Assembly: GCF_024345795.1 (NCBI RefSeq)
Contig: NZ_JAGQBU010000007.1
Location: 1 to 64,000 of the forward strand
Reading direction: 5' to 3'
Length of the DNA: 64,000 bases
Origin: Synechococcus sp. J7-Johnson
Lineage (GTDB): Bacteria > Cyanobacteriota > Cyanobacteriia > PCC-6307 > Cyanobiaceae
Shown: positions 16,367-24,076 of the stretch, one piece after another
Layout: every line of letters starts with the position of its first letter
How positions within the stretch are numbered: position 1 is the stretch's first letter
Notes under the pieces: generated by a model
What the model saw: only the letters and a program-made list of their open reading frames with translations
The model's database searches: none
What the model was told of the DNA's origin: nothing
Translations under genes and position numbers: made by a program

Positions 16367-17197
16367 TCAGGTGTCGAGGGCCCGGCGCAGGCCGGCGATG
16401 AATGCCGCGGCGGCGTGGGCCGGATCAGTGCCCTCCTGATGAGCCGCAGCCATCACCTTCACCAGAGCACTGCCCACAATCGCCCCATCGGCGCCCCAGT
16501 CACGCACCTGCCTGGCTTGCTCGGGGCCCGAAATCCCGAAACCCACCGCCACGGGTCTTGTGCCCAGGCCCTTGAGCTGTCGCACCAGATCGCCCACCCG
16601 GCTCTCCAGACTGGTGCGCACCCCAGTAACCCCGGTCACGCTCACCAGGTAGGTGAAGCCGCGACTGGCCTCAGTGATTCTCGCCATCCGCTCGGCAGGG
16701 GTGGTGGGAGCCACCAGAAGCACCAGATCGAGGCCGTGGCCAGCGGCAATCGGCGAGAGGCGCTCCGCCTCCTCCAGGGGAAGGTCGGGTACCACCAGCC
16801 CAGCTGCACCGGCAGCGGCAGCTTCACGGCAGAAGTTCTCGAAACCGCGGTTCAGCAGCGGGTTGGTGTATGTGAAGAGCACCACGGGCAGCGTCAGTTC
16901 ACCCTTCAAGCTGGCGAGCATCTCCAGTACAGCCGTGGGGGTGGTGCCGGCGGCGAGGGCCCGGCTTGCGGCGGCCTGAATCACCGGGCCGTCCGCCAGC
17001 GGATCGCTGTAGGGGATGCCCAGCTCGATCAGATCGCTTCCCTCGGCCTCAAGCGCCAGCAGAGTGTTGCGGGTGGTGGCCAGGTCAGGGTCTCCTGCCA
17101 TCAGAAAAGGCATCAGGGCGCATCGCCCCTGCTGCCTGAGGTCAGCGAATCGCCGCTGGATCGGTGTGCTGGCAAGGGTGGCGGAAGCAGCACTCAT
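16367..17197 (-). CDS. trpA: Tryptophan synthase alpha chain
   Basis: Cleaves indole-3-glycerol phosphate to indole and glyceraldehyde 3-phosphate for TrpB. 276 residues as a (beta/alpha)8 barrel: [15 protein letters not shown] with the first acid, [19 protein letters not shown] with the second catalytic Asp, [17 protein letters not shown] and [10 protein letters not shown] for phosphate binding. ATG 17197 is chosen; an open frame upstream to 17353 is not protein-like. It follows DUF3007 and ndhL on the same strand. trpB is not in the window. Confidence 0.96.
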   Translation of the reverse strand: MSAASATLASTPIQRRFADLRQQGRCALMPFLMAGDPDLATTRNTLLALEAEGSDLIELGIPYSDPLADGPVIQAAASRALAAGTTPTAVLEMLASLKGELTLPVVLFTYTNPLLNRGFENFCREAAAAGAAGLVVPDLPLEEAERLSPIAAGHGLDLVLLVAPTTPAERMARITEASRGFTYLVSVTGVTGVRTSLESRVGDLVRQLKGLGTRPVAVGFGISGPEQARQVRDWGADGAIVGSALVKVMAAAHQEGTDPAHAAAAFIAGLRRALDT

Positions 17198-17240
17198 CGG
17201 AGCCGTTGGGCGGGGGCGTTCAGGCTCCGAGCCTATGGGG

Positions 17241-17576
17241 TCAAGCTGCGGCGTCGTCCTGCCACTGGCCGATCTCCCGCAACAGCTTCTCCTGCTCCCC
17301 AGGGCTGAGGGCATCGAATTCTTTCTGCAATTCCTCAGTGGTGAGGGCATCAAAGGCCGCGCGGTACTGGCGCCGCTGCTCCATGAAACTCATCTTTCCG
17401 GTGACCACCCTCAGCAGGTAGGAGCCCGTCCAGCCCAAAACCAGCAGGATCAGCAGGGCCTCGGTGGCGATGCCGGCCGAAAAGCCCTCGAATCCCGCCG
17501 CTTTGAAGCCCCAATAGCCGAGCCCGCCGGCCAGGAACACTCCCAGCCCGATCAGAAGTGCCTGACCACGGTTCAT
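17241..17576 (-). CDS. DUF3007-family membrane protein
   Basis: 111 residues with two helices ([19 protein letters not shown] and [18 protein letters not shown]), then a charged tail ([33 protein letters not shown]). The family occurs in cyanobacteria and plastids. The ATGA overlap with ndhL implies co-translation and fits a link to NDH-1 or thylakoids, but the role is unknown. Confidence 0.82.
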   Translation of the reverse strand: MNRGQALLIGLGVFLAGGLGYWGFKAAGFEGFSAGIATEALLILLVLGWTGSYLLRVVTGKMSFMEQRRQYRAAFDALTTEELQKEFDALSPGEQEKLLREIGQWQDDAAA

Positions 17577-17815
17577 TCTCCCTGACCCGCCATGCGCAGA
17601 TTCAGAAAGGGTGCGAACAGGATCAGGCCGGGAAAGAACAGAAACACCAGGCCGTAGACGGCCGTCCGCTCGATCTTGCCCATCACTGTCCAGCGCTTGT
17701 GCATCCAGGCGTAGAGCGCCAGGGGCACCACCACCAGATAGGCACCAGCCAGAACCGCATAGGCGCCCAGCACCAACAAAGTGTCGGGGGAGACCATCCC
17801 GAGTGTCATCGTCAT
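17573..17815 (-). CDS. ndhL: NAD(P)H-quinone oxidoreductase subunit L
   Basis: Small membrane subunit of the cyanobacterial NDH-1 complex, needed for respiration, cyclic electron flow and CO2 uptake. About 80 residues: [20 protein letters not shown] and [19 protein letters not shown] are diagnostic. ATG 17815 is preferred because homologues begin just before the first helix; ATG 17809, GTG 17842 and TTG 17866 are alternatives. It leads the ndhL-DUF3007-trpA unit. Confidence 0.93.
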   Translation of the reverse strand: MTMTLGMVSPDTLLVLGAYAVLAGAYLVVVPLALYAWMHKRWTVMGKIERTAVYGLVFLFFPGLILFAPFLNLRMAGQGE

Positions 17816-17884
17816 CGAACTGAGCAAGCCGGGCAGTGGCACGACCGTGAACTCAAGGTGACGCAAATCTAGGATCCAAAGGTC

Positions 17885-17968
17885 GGGGGCATGGCGAAAT
17901 TGGTAGACGCAGCGGATTTAAAATCCGCAGACGGCGACGTTGTGGGGGTTCAAGTCCCCCTGCCCCCA
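17885..17968 (+). tRNA. tRNA-Leu, anticodon UAA
   Basis: An 84-base class II tRNA. Acceptor stem GGGGGCA (17885-17891) pairs with TGCCCCC (17961-17967), discriminator A at 17968. The anticodon stem GCGGA/TCCGC encloses the loop TTTAAAA, giving TAA. D-loop TTGGTAGA, a long variable arm and a T-arm with GGTTCAAGT. CCA is not encoded. It reads UUA and is divergent from ndhL. Confidence 0.97.
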
Positions 17969-18110
17969 TCGCCTCAGTGCCTTCTGGCCTGGGCCCATGC
18001 CGGTCTTTCATTCAGCTCCGCTGGGCGCCCAAACCGGCGGTTGCATGTGTACGCAGCAGATTGGGTTCTGCTCCCCAGCGGCTATCTGGGGGTGCTTTGA
18101 ACCCCCTCGC

Positions 18111-18755
18111 TCAGGGTGCTGGCAGGGCGGCTGGCTTGGCAGCTGGCTTGACGGGGCCTGGGCTGGCCTTCGGTTGGCTGGCAGCGCCAGGCTGGGCCGG
18201 GGCTTCGCTGGGGGTATTGGCCAGCGGCCGGGCATTGGCGCAAAGGTTGGCCACCATCTGGTCCTCGCCTCCTGTGGCCGCCGATTCGCTCAGGCTCAAC
18301 GGCAGCCGCCATGACTCCCACTGGGCGTCGGCGACCTGTCGGCTGATGCGCAGGCTGGGGCAGAAAACCGCCACATTGCCCGTGATCGGCGGGTCTCCGC
18401 AGCGGAAGTTGGTGGTACGAACCCCTTTTGCGCTCAAACGCCAGGCGGTCCAGTCGTACTGGCAGGCCCCGAAACTGCGCCAGCGGGGGGCCTTGAGCTT
18501 GCGGATCTTCTCAAGCAGCTCCTTTTCCCTCGCGGTGGGGGCATCAACTGGCTCAGGAGCGGCCACCACCGCCGGCGTGGTCACAGCTGGTGCCTCCGCG
18601 GACTCTGCCTCTGGGGGAACGTCCTGCTGGGCCAGGGCATGACCACTGACCAGGTCAGGGAGGGTCAGCAGCACGAAAAGCACAGCGCCGAACCAGGAGG
18701 CCGCCCTGAGAGGGTGCAGCGACACCGGCAACCTGCTGGATGCTGTGAGTTTCAT
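18111..18755 (-). CDS. Exported Ala/Pro-rich protein, function unknown
   Basis: About 214 residues from ATG 18755. A signal-type segment (FGAVLFVLLTLPDLVSGHALA) is followed by an Ala/Pro/Val-rich linker. A compact centre has four cysteines (FGACQYDWTAWR, TNFRCGDPP, VAVFCPSLR, VANLCANAR) that could form two disulfides, and the C terminus is Pro/Ala/Lys-rich. It looks periplasmic or cell-wall associated. No enzyme motif. Confidence 0.6.
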   Translation of the reverse strand: MKLTASSRLPVSLHPLRAASWFGAVLFVLLTLPDLVSGHALAQQDVPPEAESAEAPAVTTPAVVAAPEPVDAPTAREKELLEKIRKLKAPRWRSFGACQYDWTAWRLSAKGVRTTNFRCGDPPITGNVAVFCPSLRISRQVADAQWESWRLPLSLSESAATGGEDQMVANLCANARPLANTPSEAPAQPGAASQPKASPGPVKPAAKPAALPAP

Positions 18756-18830
18756 CCGTCGGGGGCTGAGGTGGCACCCGTCAGCCTGTAGCAGCGCGGG
18801 CAAACTGACAAGGAGGTTGCTTGGAGCGGC

Positions 18831-19070
18831 TTATTTAGGACCCTTCTTCTGCATATGCTCACGCCGCAGCAATGTAAAGAGATAATCTGGCGCCTTATAC
18901 ATGCTCGGCAGGCAATTGTGGAGCGTCTCCAGGCGACTCCAGCACACTGTCCGTTGAATTTCCTGAGAAGTTCTCTCCTCCATGATCAACATTTTCATGG
19001 CTTTGCAATAGAGGTGATAGTTCGCCTCAAGCTCGCCGACCGTCAGGGAGGCTGCTTCAGTCATGGCCAT
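18831..19070 (-). CDS. Small protein of a two-member family in this window (member B)
   Basis: 79 residues, paralogous to the product at 11534-11767. Core: LTVGELEANYHLYCKAMKML, TVCWSRLETLHNCLP and MYKAPDYLFTLLRREHM. Two starts are possible (ATG 19070 or 19064), neither with a clear ribosome-binding site. Base composition is AT-richer than member A. Unknown function. Confidence 0.65.
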   Translation of the reverse strand: MAMTEAASLTVGELEANYHLYCKAMKMLIMEERTSQEIQRTVCWSRLETLHNCLPSMYKAPDYLFTLLRREHMQKKGPK

Positions 19071-19415
19071 TCAGAACCGGTTTTTCAAGGGGATTGGATC
19101 GCTTGGATCCTGGACGGGAAACTGGGTCGATCAGAACATCCGTGGGCCGAGATCGATCCGGCATTCAGCAGCTCACGGATGCAAACCACCTTAAACCTTT
19201 GCTGGGGCTGCGCGCTCACCGGCATCTCGCTCAGCGCCGATCAAGCCCACATTGGAAGGCCTACAGTGACAGAGCTACGACTAGGGACTGGCCGCACAAG
19301 CAGCCAATAGTTGAAAGATATCGTCACCGGAGCTAGCCACTATCAGCTCCATTCCTGAGAGGAAATACCTAGAGATGCAGGGTTCCAGCTTCTTCGCCAG
19401 ACTTGAAACCCTGAC
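19071..19415. other. Intergenic, no gene seen
   Basis: About 345 bases upstream of the pterin dehydratase gene and of member B of the small-protein family. Short open frames here lack ribosome-binding sites and protein-like composition. It is somewhat AT-richer than the window, so promoters for both flanking genes probably lie here, but I cannot assign -35 and -10 elements. Confidence 0.5.
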
Positions 19416-19424
19416 GTGCACAGC

Positions 19425-19832
19425 ATGGAATTGAGCGACGAGCGCTGCGTGCCCTGCCGCGATGGCGCCCCCACTCTCACCAGCGAGGAACTCGACGACC
19501 TCCTGCCCAGCCTGAGCGGGTGGCGGGTAGTCGACCACCACCATCTCCACAAGGTCTGGTCATTTCCCGATTTTCAATCGGCACTCAACTGGCTCAACCG
19601 GGCCGGGGCGGTCTGTGAGGCGGCTGGTCACCACGCCAATTTCTGCCTAGGCTGGGGCCGCGTGGAGGCTGCCATCCGCACCCACGATGTGGATGGACTC
19701 ACGCGAGCGGATGCGGATCTTGCCGCCAAGCTCGATGCCATCGGCGAAACGCCGACCAACCCCTACGGGGGCTATGCCGCTGCCTCGCCGGGTTCGGGCT
19801 CTGGGTCGGAGACCTTGAGCTCAATGATGTAG
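19425..19832 (+). CDS. 4a-hydroxytetrahydrobiopterin dehydratase (PCD/DCoH)
   Basis: Dehydrates the 4a-carbinolamine of tetrahydropterins. The family core is LPSLSGWRVVDHHHLHKVWSFPDF, GAVCEAAGHHANFCLGWGRVE and IRTHDVDGLTRADADLA; the catalytic His pair is in GHHAN. About 135 residues, with a C-terminal extension (NPYGGYAAASPG...) beyond the usual end. GTG 19416 is an alternative start. The last 61 bases overlap the convergent transglutaminase gene. Confidence 0.9.
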   Translation: MELSDERCVPCRDGAPTLTSEELDDLLPSLSGWRVVDHHHLHKVWSFPDFQSALNWLNRAGAVCEAAGHHANFCLGWGRVEAAIRTHDVDGLTRADADLAAKLDAIGETPTNPYGGYAAASPGSGSGSETLSSMM

Positions 19833-20668
19833 CTGAGCTGGGAGCCAACGTCGGTGCCCCGGTAGGTGCCGGTGGTGGGAGCGGCCATCAGGTGGTCGGG
19901 CGAAGCCGCCAGAGCCACATGGCCATCCGCCACCGCCAGCCCCAGGCTGGGGTCGTAGCCGCGCCAGCCACCACCCGGCAGGTAAACCTCGGCCCAGGCA
20001 TGGAGTTCATGCTCGCTCACCTCCGGAGGGTGATGCATGGAGTAGCCGCTCACAAACCGTGCTGCCAGACCCTGGCTGCGGCAGGCCGTCACATAGAGCA
20101 TCGCCGTGTCACGGCAGGCTCCGCAGCGGCTGGAAAGGGTCTCCTCCGGGCTGAATGGCTCACCATCCAAGCGGCCGATGTGGTGAAAGCTGTGGTGAAT
20201 GTCGTCAGCCAGCCGCATCAGAAAATCCGGGGTGGAATGCTCCACCTCAGCGGCAATTGCCGCTGCCCAGGAAGCTACAGGTGTCGAGCCAGGTTCTCTG
20301 GACCCTGACGTGGTGGAGAGGCTGGGAGCCAGGGAGACCGCTTCAGCGGCGGGATAGGAGGCCGGCAGTCGTTGCGCCTGGGGGTGAGTGAGGATCCAGT
20401 CGAAAGGATTACAACGCAGGGTCTCCACCACCGAGTGCACCTGAAGGTGCAGATGCTCTCGCTTGTCGCTGAACCAGAGCACCCGAGCGTCGGTGCCATC
20501 GGGTTCGAGGATCAGGCTGTGACCTGCCGGAGCCTCGGTCACTGTCAGCTCATGGGAGATCAACCGCTGGGTCACGTCCTGGCGTGGACTGAGCCGCACG
20601 ATCATCGGCTCGAGAAAAACCGGCCGCTCATAGCTGAACCGAATGGAATGGCGGATCTCGAACAGCAT
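19772..20668 (-). CDS. Transglutaminase-family protein, complete catalytic triad
   Basis: 298 residues. An N-terminal beta region (LFEIRHSIRFSYERPV) leads to a transglutaminase-like cysteine protease core: nucleophile in SSRCGACRDTAMLYV, His in ELHAWAEVYLPGGGW and Asp in GYDPSLG. These proteins often accompany peptide ligases or act as amidases; the target is unknown. A second family member lies at 27157-27969, with a different residue at the His position. Confidence 0.88.
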   Translation of the reverse strand: MLFEIRHSIRFSYERPVFLEPMIVRLSPRQDVTQRLISHELTVTEAPAGHSLILEPDGTDARVLWFSDKREHLHLQVHSVVETLRCNPFDWILTHPQAQRLPASYPAAEAVSLAPSLSTTSGSREPGSTPVASWAAAIAAEVEHSTPDFLMRLADDIHHSFHHIGRLDGEPFSPEETLSSRCGACRDTAMLYVTACRSQGLAARFVSGYSMHHPPEVSEHELHAWAEVYLPGGGWRGYDPSLGLAVADGHVALAASPDHLMAAPTTGTYRGTDVGSQLSYIIELKVSDPEPEPGEAAA

Positions 20669-21143
20669 GCCGATGGTTGCGTGGGCTGAAGGATTCCACG
20701 CCTCCGTGACCAGTGCCAGTCAGAGGCGGGATACTGCTGTCCGGATCAGCGCCGGCCGAGCAAATCCTCCCAGCTGGGAGGAGATTGGTGCTGGGAGCCT
20801 GTTGACTTGAGGCTCTTACGTTTGGCGTTGGCCTGGTTCAGGCTCTGGCAGGAGAAATGTCTGATGGAGCGTTCAGCGGAAAGCAGTCCCGCTGGGGAAA
20901 GGTTGATGGTCATGGGGGAACAAATGTGATCTGGTCATGGTTTCGGCACCGGTCCTCACCCGCAGATCCTGGTGGGACCGTCGTAGCGGATGGATTTGGG
21001 AACCTGATGGCCGCCCCGGGAAGCAAAGGGGCTGGCGCGTTGCTGGGTCAGGCTCTGTGCGAGCTGCGCGGCTCGCCGGCTTCAGCCTGACTTAGACACC
21101 ATAACCCCATAAGGCCGTCAGCCGGCTGCGCGCTTGCATTCAG
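20669..21143. other. Intergenic, 475 bases, with an 18-bp palindrome
   Basis: No convincing gene. A 77-codon frame at 20857-21090 has AGGAG only two bases before its ATG and an odd composition (Gly, Ser, Trp), so I do not call it. A perfect palindrome lies at 20765-20782. The short phrase tcaggctctg occurs twice, about 200 bases apart. Confidence 0.5.
20765..20782. promoter_or_regulatory. Perfect 18-bp palindrome upstream of the transglutaminase gene
   Basis: TCCTCCCAGCTGGGAGGA is its own reverse complement with no spacer, 97 bases upstream of the transglutaminase start. With no loop it cannot form a hairpin of normal size, so an operator for a dimeric regulator is more likely than a terminator. 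Confidence 0.4.
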
Positions 21144-22268
21144 TCATGAACTGAGCAAGGAGACGATCTGGTCTCGGCCATTGGTCTTGGCCAGCTCCAG
21201 GGCTCGCTCGGCCCGCTGCACCAGGTCGCCGAAGCTGGTGTCGTCGTGGGCAAAGGCTGACACTCCGCCGCTGATGCTCAGGTGGTAGCCGGAGCGGGAG
21301 AACACACCGTTCATTCGGCTGACGGCGTCGCGAATCCGCTCGGCCAGTTGCAGGGCAGCATCGCTGTCCCGGCCGATCAGCAGGATCACGAATTCCTCAT
21401 CACCAAGACGGGCGATGAAATCCTGCTCACGCAGAAAACCCTTGCAAAGGCGACTGAAATCGAGCAACACCTGGTCGCCGGCAGGATGTCCCCAGCGATT
21501 GTTGATCTGGCGAAAGTTATCAATGTCGAGGCAGATCAGGGCCATGGATTCAGCACCGCTGCGGGCCTGCTCCATCTCCCGTTTGCCAACGCTGAACAGG
21601 GCGCCGCGGTTGGAGAGCCCCGTCACGGGGCAGAGGCTGGAGTCGTGGCGCCATTCGATTTCGCGCATCACCACGTCGGCCAGCATTCGCAACTGCTGCT
21701 GCTGCTCCGTGCTGAACTCCCTCGGTTTCTGATCGATCACGCAGAGCGTGCCCAGGTTGTGGCCGTCTTTGGTGCGCAGGGGGGCCCCGGCGTAGAAGCG
21801 GATGCCAGACGGGGAAAGCACGAGGGGGTTGCTGCTGAAACGTTCGTCCTGGAGGGCATCGGGCACGACCATCACCTCATTGCCGGCAATGGTGTGCGCG
21901 CAGAAAGCCACTTCCCGCGGGGTCTCGCTGACCTCCAGCCCTTCGCGGGAAAGGAACCACTGCCGGTCGTGATCCACCAGGGAGATCAGGGCGATGGGCA
22001 TGTCGAAGATAGCGCTAGCCAGTTTGACGATCCGATCGAAGTGTTGATCGCCGTCATGATCGAGCAATTGATGGCGTTGCAGCTCCCGCAGGCGCAGGCC
22101 TTCATCGGCTGGAACCGGGTAGGAGCGGGCCAACCCATCGCTTGCTGTCTGGTTCACGTCGTCTCCCCGCAGTCCTGGTTTCAATGTAGGCAGAGCCGAT
22201 CCGCCGGGTAGGCCCGGGGCCAGGAGGGATACGGCTTCAGGGTGAGGTGCTGGATCCAGCCGGCTCAA
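21144..22268 (-). CDS. GAF-GGDEF protein (putative diguanylate cyclase)
   Basis: A signal-transduction protein of 374 residues. A GAF sensor domain (about 65-195; ISLVDHDRQWFLSREGL, FYAGAPLRTKDGHNLGTLCVID) is followed by a GGDEF domain (about 205-372; metal-binding LDIDNFRQIN, product loop at 289-293). The signature reads GDEEF instead of GGDEF, so activity is uncertain. No membrane helix, so cytoplasmic. Its ATG 22268 overlaps the end of the sugar dehydrogenase gene by 32 bases on the same strand. Confidence 0.88.
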   Translation of the reverse strand: MSRLDPAPHPEAVSLLAPGLPGGSALPTLKPGLRGDDVNQTASDGLARSYPVPADEGLRLRELQRHQLLDHDGDQHFDRIVKLASAIFDMPIALISLVDHDRQWFLSREGLEVSETPREVAFCAHTIAGNEVMVVPDALQDERFSSNPLVLSPSGIRFYAGAPLRTKDGHNLGTLCVIDQKPREFSTEQQQQLRMLADVVMREIEWRHDSSLCPVTGLSNRGALFSVGKREMEQARSGAESMALICLDIDNFRQINNRWGHPAGDQVLLDFSRLCKGFLREQDFIARLGDEEFVILLIGRDSDAALQLAERIRDAVSRMNGVFSRSGYHLSISGGVSAFAHDDTSFGDLVQRAERALELAKTNGRDQIVSLLSS

Positions 22269-23439
22269 GCCGGATCAGGGCTCCATCGCCTGCCCCGTCG
22301 GTGAGCACGTGCAGGTGGCCGTCGGGACCTTCACGCACATCCCTCACCCGATCTCCCACCGGCAGAATGGTTTGCCTCAGCACCTCCCCGGACGGGTTGA
22401 GCTGGATGCGGCGCACATCGCCAGAAACGAGTCCGCCGGCAAACAGGTTGCCCTTCCACGATTTGACCGCCCGGCCGCTGCCCACCGCCAGACCCGAGGG
22501 GGCGATGGCCTGCATCCAGACCAGCCGAGGGTCCACAAGGCCTGGAGCGCTCCTGAGCGACGTGATCTCAGGACCGGAATACTCACGACTGTGGGTCACC
22601 GTCGGCCAGCCGTAATTCCCCGCCGCCACCACCAGATTCAGCTCATCCCCGCCGCGAGCGCCGTGCTCGCTCGCCCAGATCCGCCGATGCAGCGGGTCGT
22701 AGGCCAGCCCCTGAATGTTGCGGTGACCGAGGCTCCAGACGGCCGGATCGGCTCCGGGATCCGATCGGAAGGGATTGTCGGCTGGGATGGTGCCGTCGTC
22801 GTTAAGCCGCAGGATCTTGCCCAGGCCGCTGCCCCGGTTCTGGGCCTGAAGCCGGATCGCCTTGCCCTCCAGTTCAATGGGCGGATTGCCTCCGTCTCCC
22901 ACCGAAACGAGCAAGGTGCCATCTGGAAGCCAGAGCAGGCGAGAGCCAAAGTGCTGGCCGCCGGTCTTGGCTGGTGTCACCGCATGAAGCATGGTCAGCT
23001 CCTCGAGGCGGTGATCGACCAGGCGAGCCCGAGCCACCCGGGTCTGATTCGCCTGGGCATTTCCCGCCGCATAGGTGAAGTACACGAGCTGATTGCTGGC
23101 AAAGCGAGGATGCACGGCCACATCCAGCAGGCCTCCCTGACCCAGGACCAGTAGAGGCGGAAGTCCGGAGATAGGCCTGGGGTCGAGCACTCCCTCGCGT
23201 ACCAGGCGCAGCCGCCCTGGCCGTTCCGTGATCAGCAGGTCGCCATTGGGCAGCCAGGCCATGCCCCAGGGGTGCTCCAGACCTCGCACCAGCACCGTTC
23301 GGCGCAGCTCGGACTCCGTGGCCGTGGCCTCCGGCTTTGCCCATGAGCAGCCCGGGGCGACACCCAGGACCAACACCGCCAGCAGCAGCAGCTTCGTTAA
23401 GATCGCTTCAGGCCATTGCGTGGGGTGGAGGTCAGTCAC
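22237..23439 (-). CDS. PQQ-dependent sugar dehydrogenase family protein (sorbosone/glucose-type), exported
   Basis: Six-bladed beta-propeller of the glucose/sorbosone dehydrogenase family. About 400 residues: an export segment (LLLLAVLVLGVAPGCSW, a possible lipoprotein box), the blade motif HPWGMAWLPNGDLLITERPG, GDGGNPP, GKILRLNDDGTIPADNPF, SLGHRNIQGLAYDP and ASEHGARGGDELN. The substrate and whether PQQ is bound are unknown. Start uncertain: GTG 23439 or ATG 23466; the latter would overlap the divergent sdhC start at 23444. Confidence 0.85.
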   Translation of the reverse strand: MTDLHPTQWPEAILTKLLLLAVLVLGVAPGCSWAKPEATATESELRRTVLVRGLEHPWGMAWLPNGDLLITERPGRLRLVREGVLDPRPISGLPPLLVLGQGGLLDVAVHPRFASNQLVYFTYAAGNAQANQTRVARARLVDHRLEELTMLHAVTPAKTGGQHFGSRLLWLPDGTLLVSVGDGGNPPIELEGKAIRLQAQNRGSGLGKILRLNDDGTIPADNPFRSDPGADPAVWSLGHRNIQGLAYDPLHRRIWASEHGARGGDELNLVVAAGNYGWPTVTHSREYSGPEITSLRSAPGLVDPRLVWMQAIAPSGLAVGSGRAVKSWKGNLFAGGLVSGDVRRIQLNPSGEVLRQTILPVGDRVRDVREGPDGHLHVLTDGAGDGALIRLEPAGSSTSP

Positions 23440-23443
23440 TGGT

Positions 23444-24076
23444 ATGGCCCAGGCGATTCCGATCACGGCAGCGATTCTGATTCTGTTTGTCCTGGCCCAT
23501 GGGTTGGGTGCATCTCTGGCGCTCCTGGATCCAGCTGGCTTCGAGAGCTATGCAACGGCATTGCATCACGCTCCATGGCTGCCGCCCCTGGAGCTCACCC
23601 TGGCCCTGGTGGGCCTTATCCACCTGGCCCTCACCCTCCAGCGGGTGATCACCAACCGCCGAGCCCGGGGAACGGCGCCATACGGCCTGTGGCGCAGCCG
23701 GCGTCTTCAACCTCTGACGGCCCTGGCTGGTCGTACAGCTCCGTTCAGCGGTGCACTGCTGCTGCTTTTCCTTGCCGTGCACTTGGTCCAGCTGCGCTGG
23801 CACAGGCCAGGGGATGGCCTGGAGCGGCAAGCCCTTCTGCTGGCGCTGGCCTCTCCCTGGGCCCTGGGGCTCTACGTGCTGGCGGGAGTGGCCCTTGGTA
23901 TCCATCTGCTTCACGGTGCCGAAAGCCTGTTCCGCTCTCTGGGCTGGTTGGATGAGACCAACGCCTCAGGGCTGCGCCTGGCCAGCCGTGCCTTGGCGGC
24001 CCTGATCGGTGGTGGCTTCGCCCTGCTGCCCCTGGCTCTGCGGGCCACAGGCGCTCTGGCAGGGGCTGGGTTCTGA
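23444..24076 (+). CDS. sdhC: Succinate dehydrogenase cytochrome b subunit (SdhC, b558 type)
   Basis: Membrane anchor of a class with a single cytochrome b subunit. About 210 residues and five predicted helices, with several His candidates for heme ligation (FVLAHGLGAS, GLIHLALTLQR, LFLAVHLVQLRWH, GIHLLHGAES). This architecture belongs to the Wolinella/Bacillus-type SdhCAB. ATG 23444 is 11 bases after GGAGGT. The stop shares a base with the sdhA ATG. Confidence 0.88.
   Translation: MAQAIPITAAILILFVLAHGLGASLALLDPAGFESYATALHHAPWLPPLELTLALVGLIHLALTLQRVITNRRARGTAPYGLWRSRRLQPLTALAGRTAPFSGALLLLFLAVHLVQLRWHRPGDGLERQALLLALASPWALGLYVLAGVALGIHLLHGAESLFRSLGWLDETNASGLRLASRALAALIGGGFALLPLALRATGALAGAGF

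Noticed and set aside
20857-21090. 77-codon frame in the 475-base gap
   Set aside because: AGGAG is only two bases from the ATG, too close to work well, and the product has a Gly/Trp/Ser-rich composition with no pattern.
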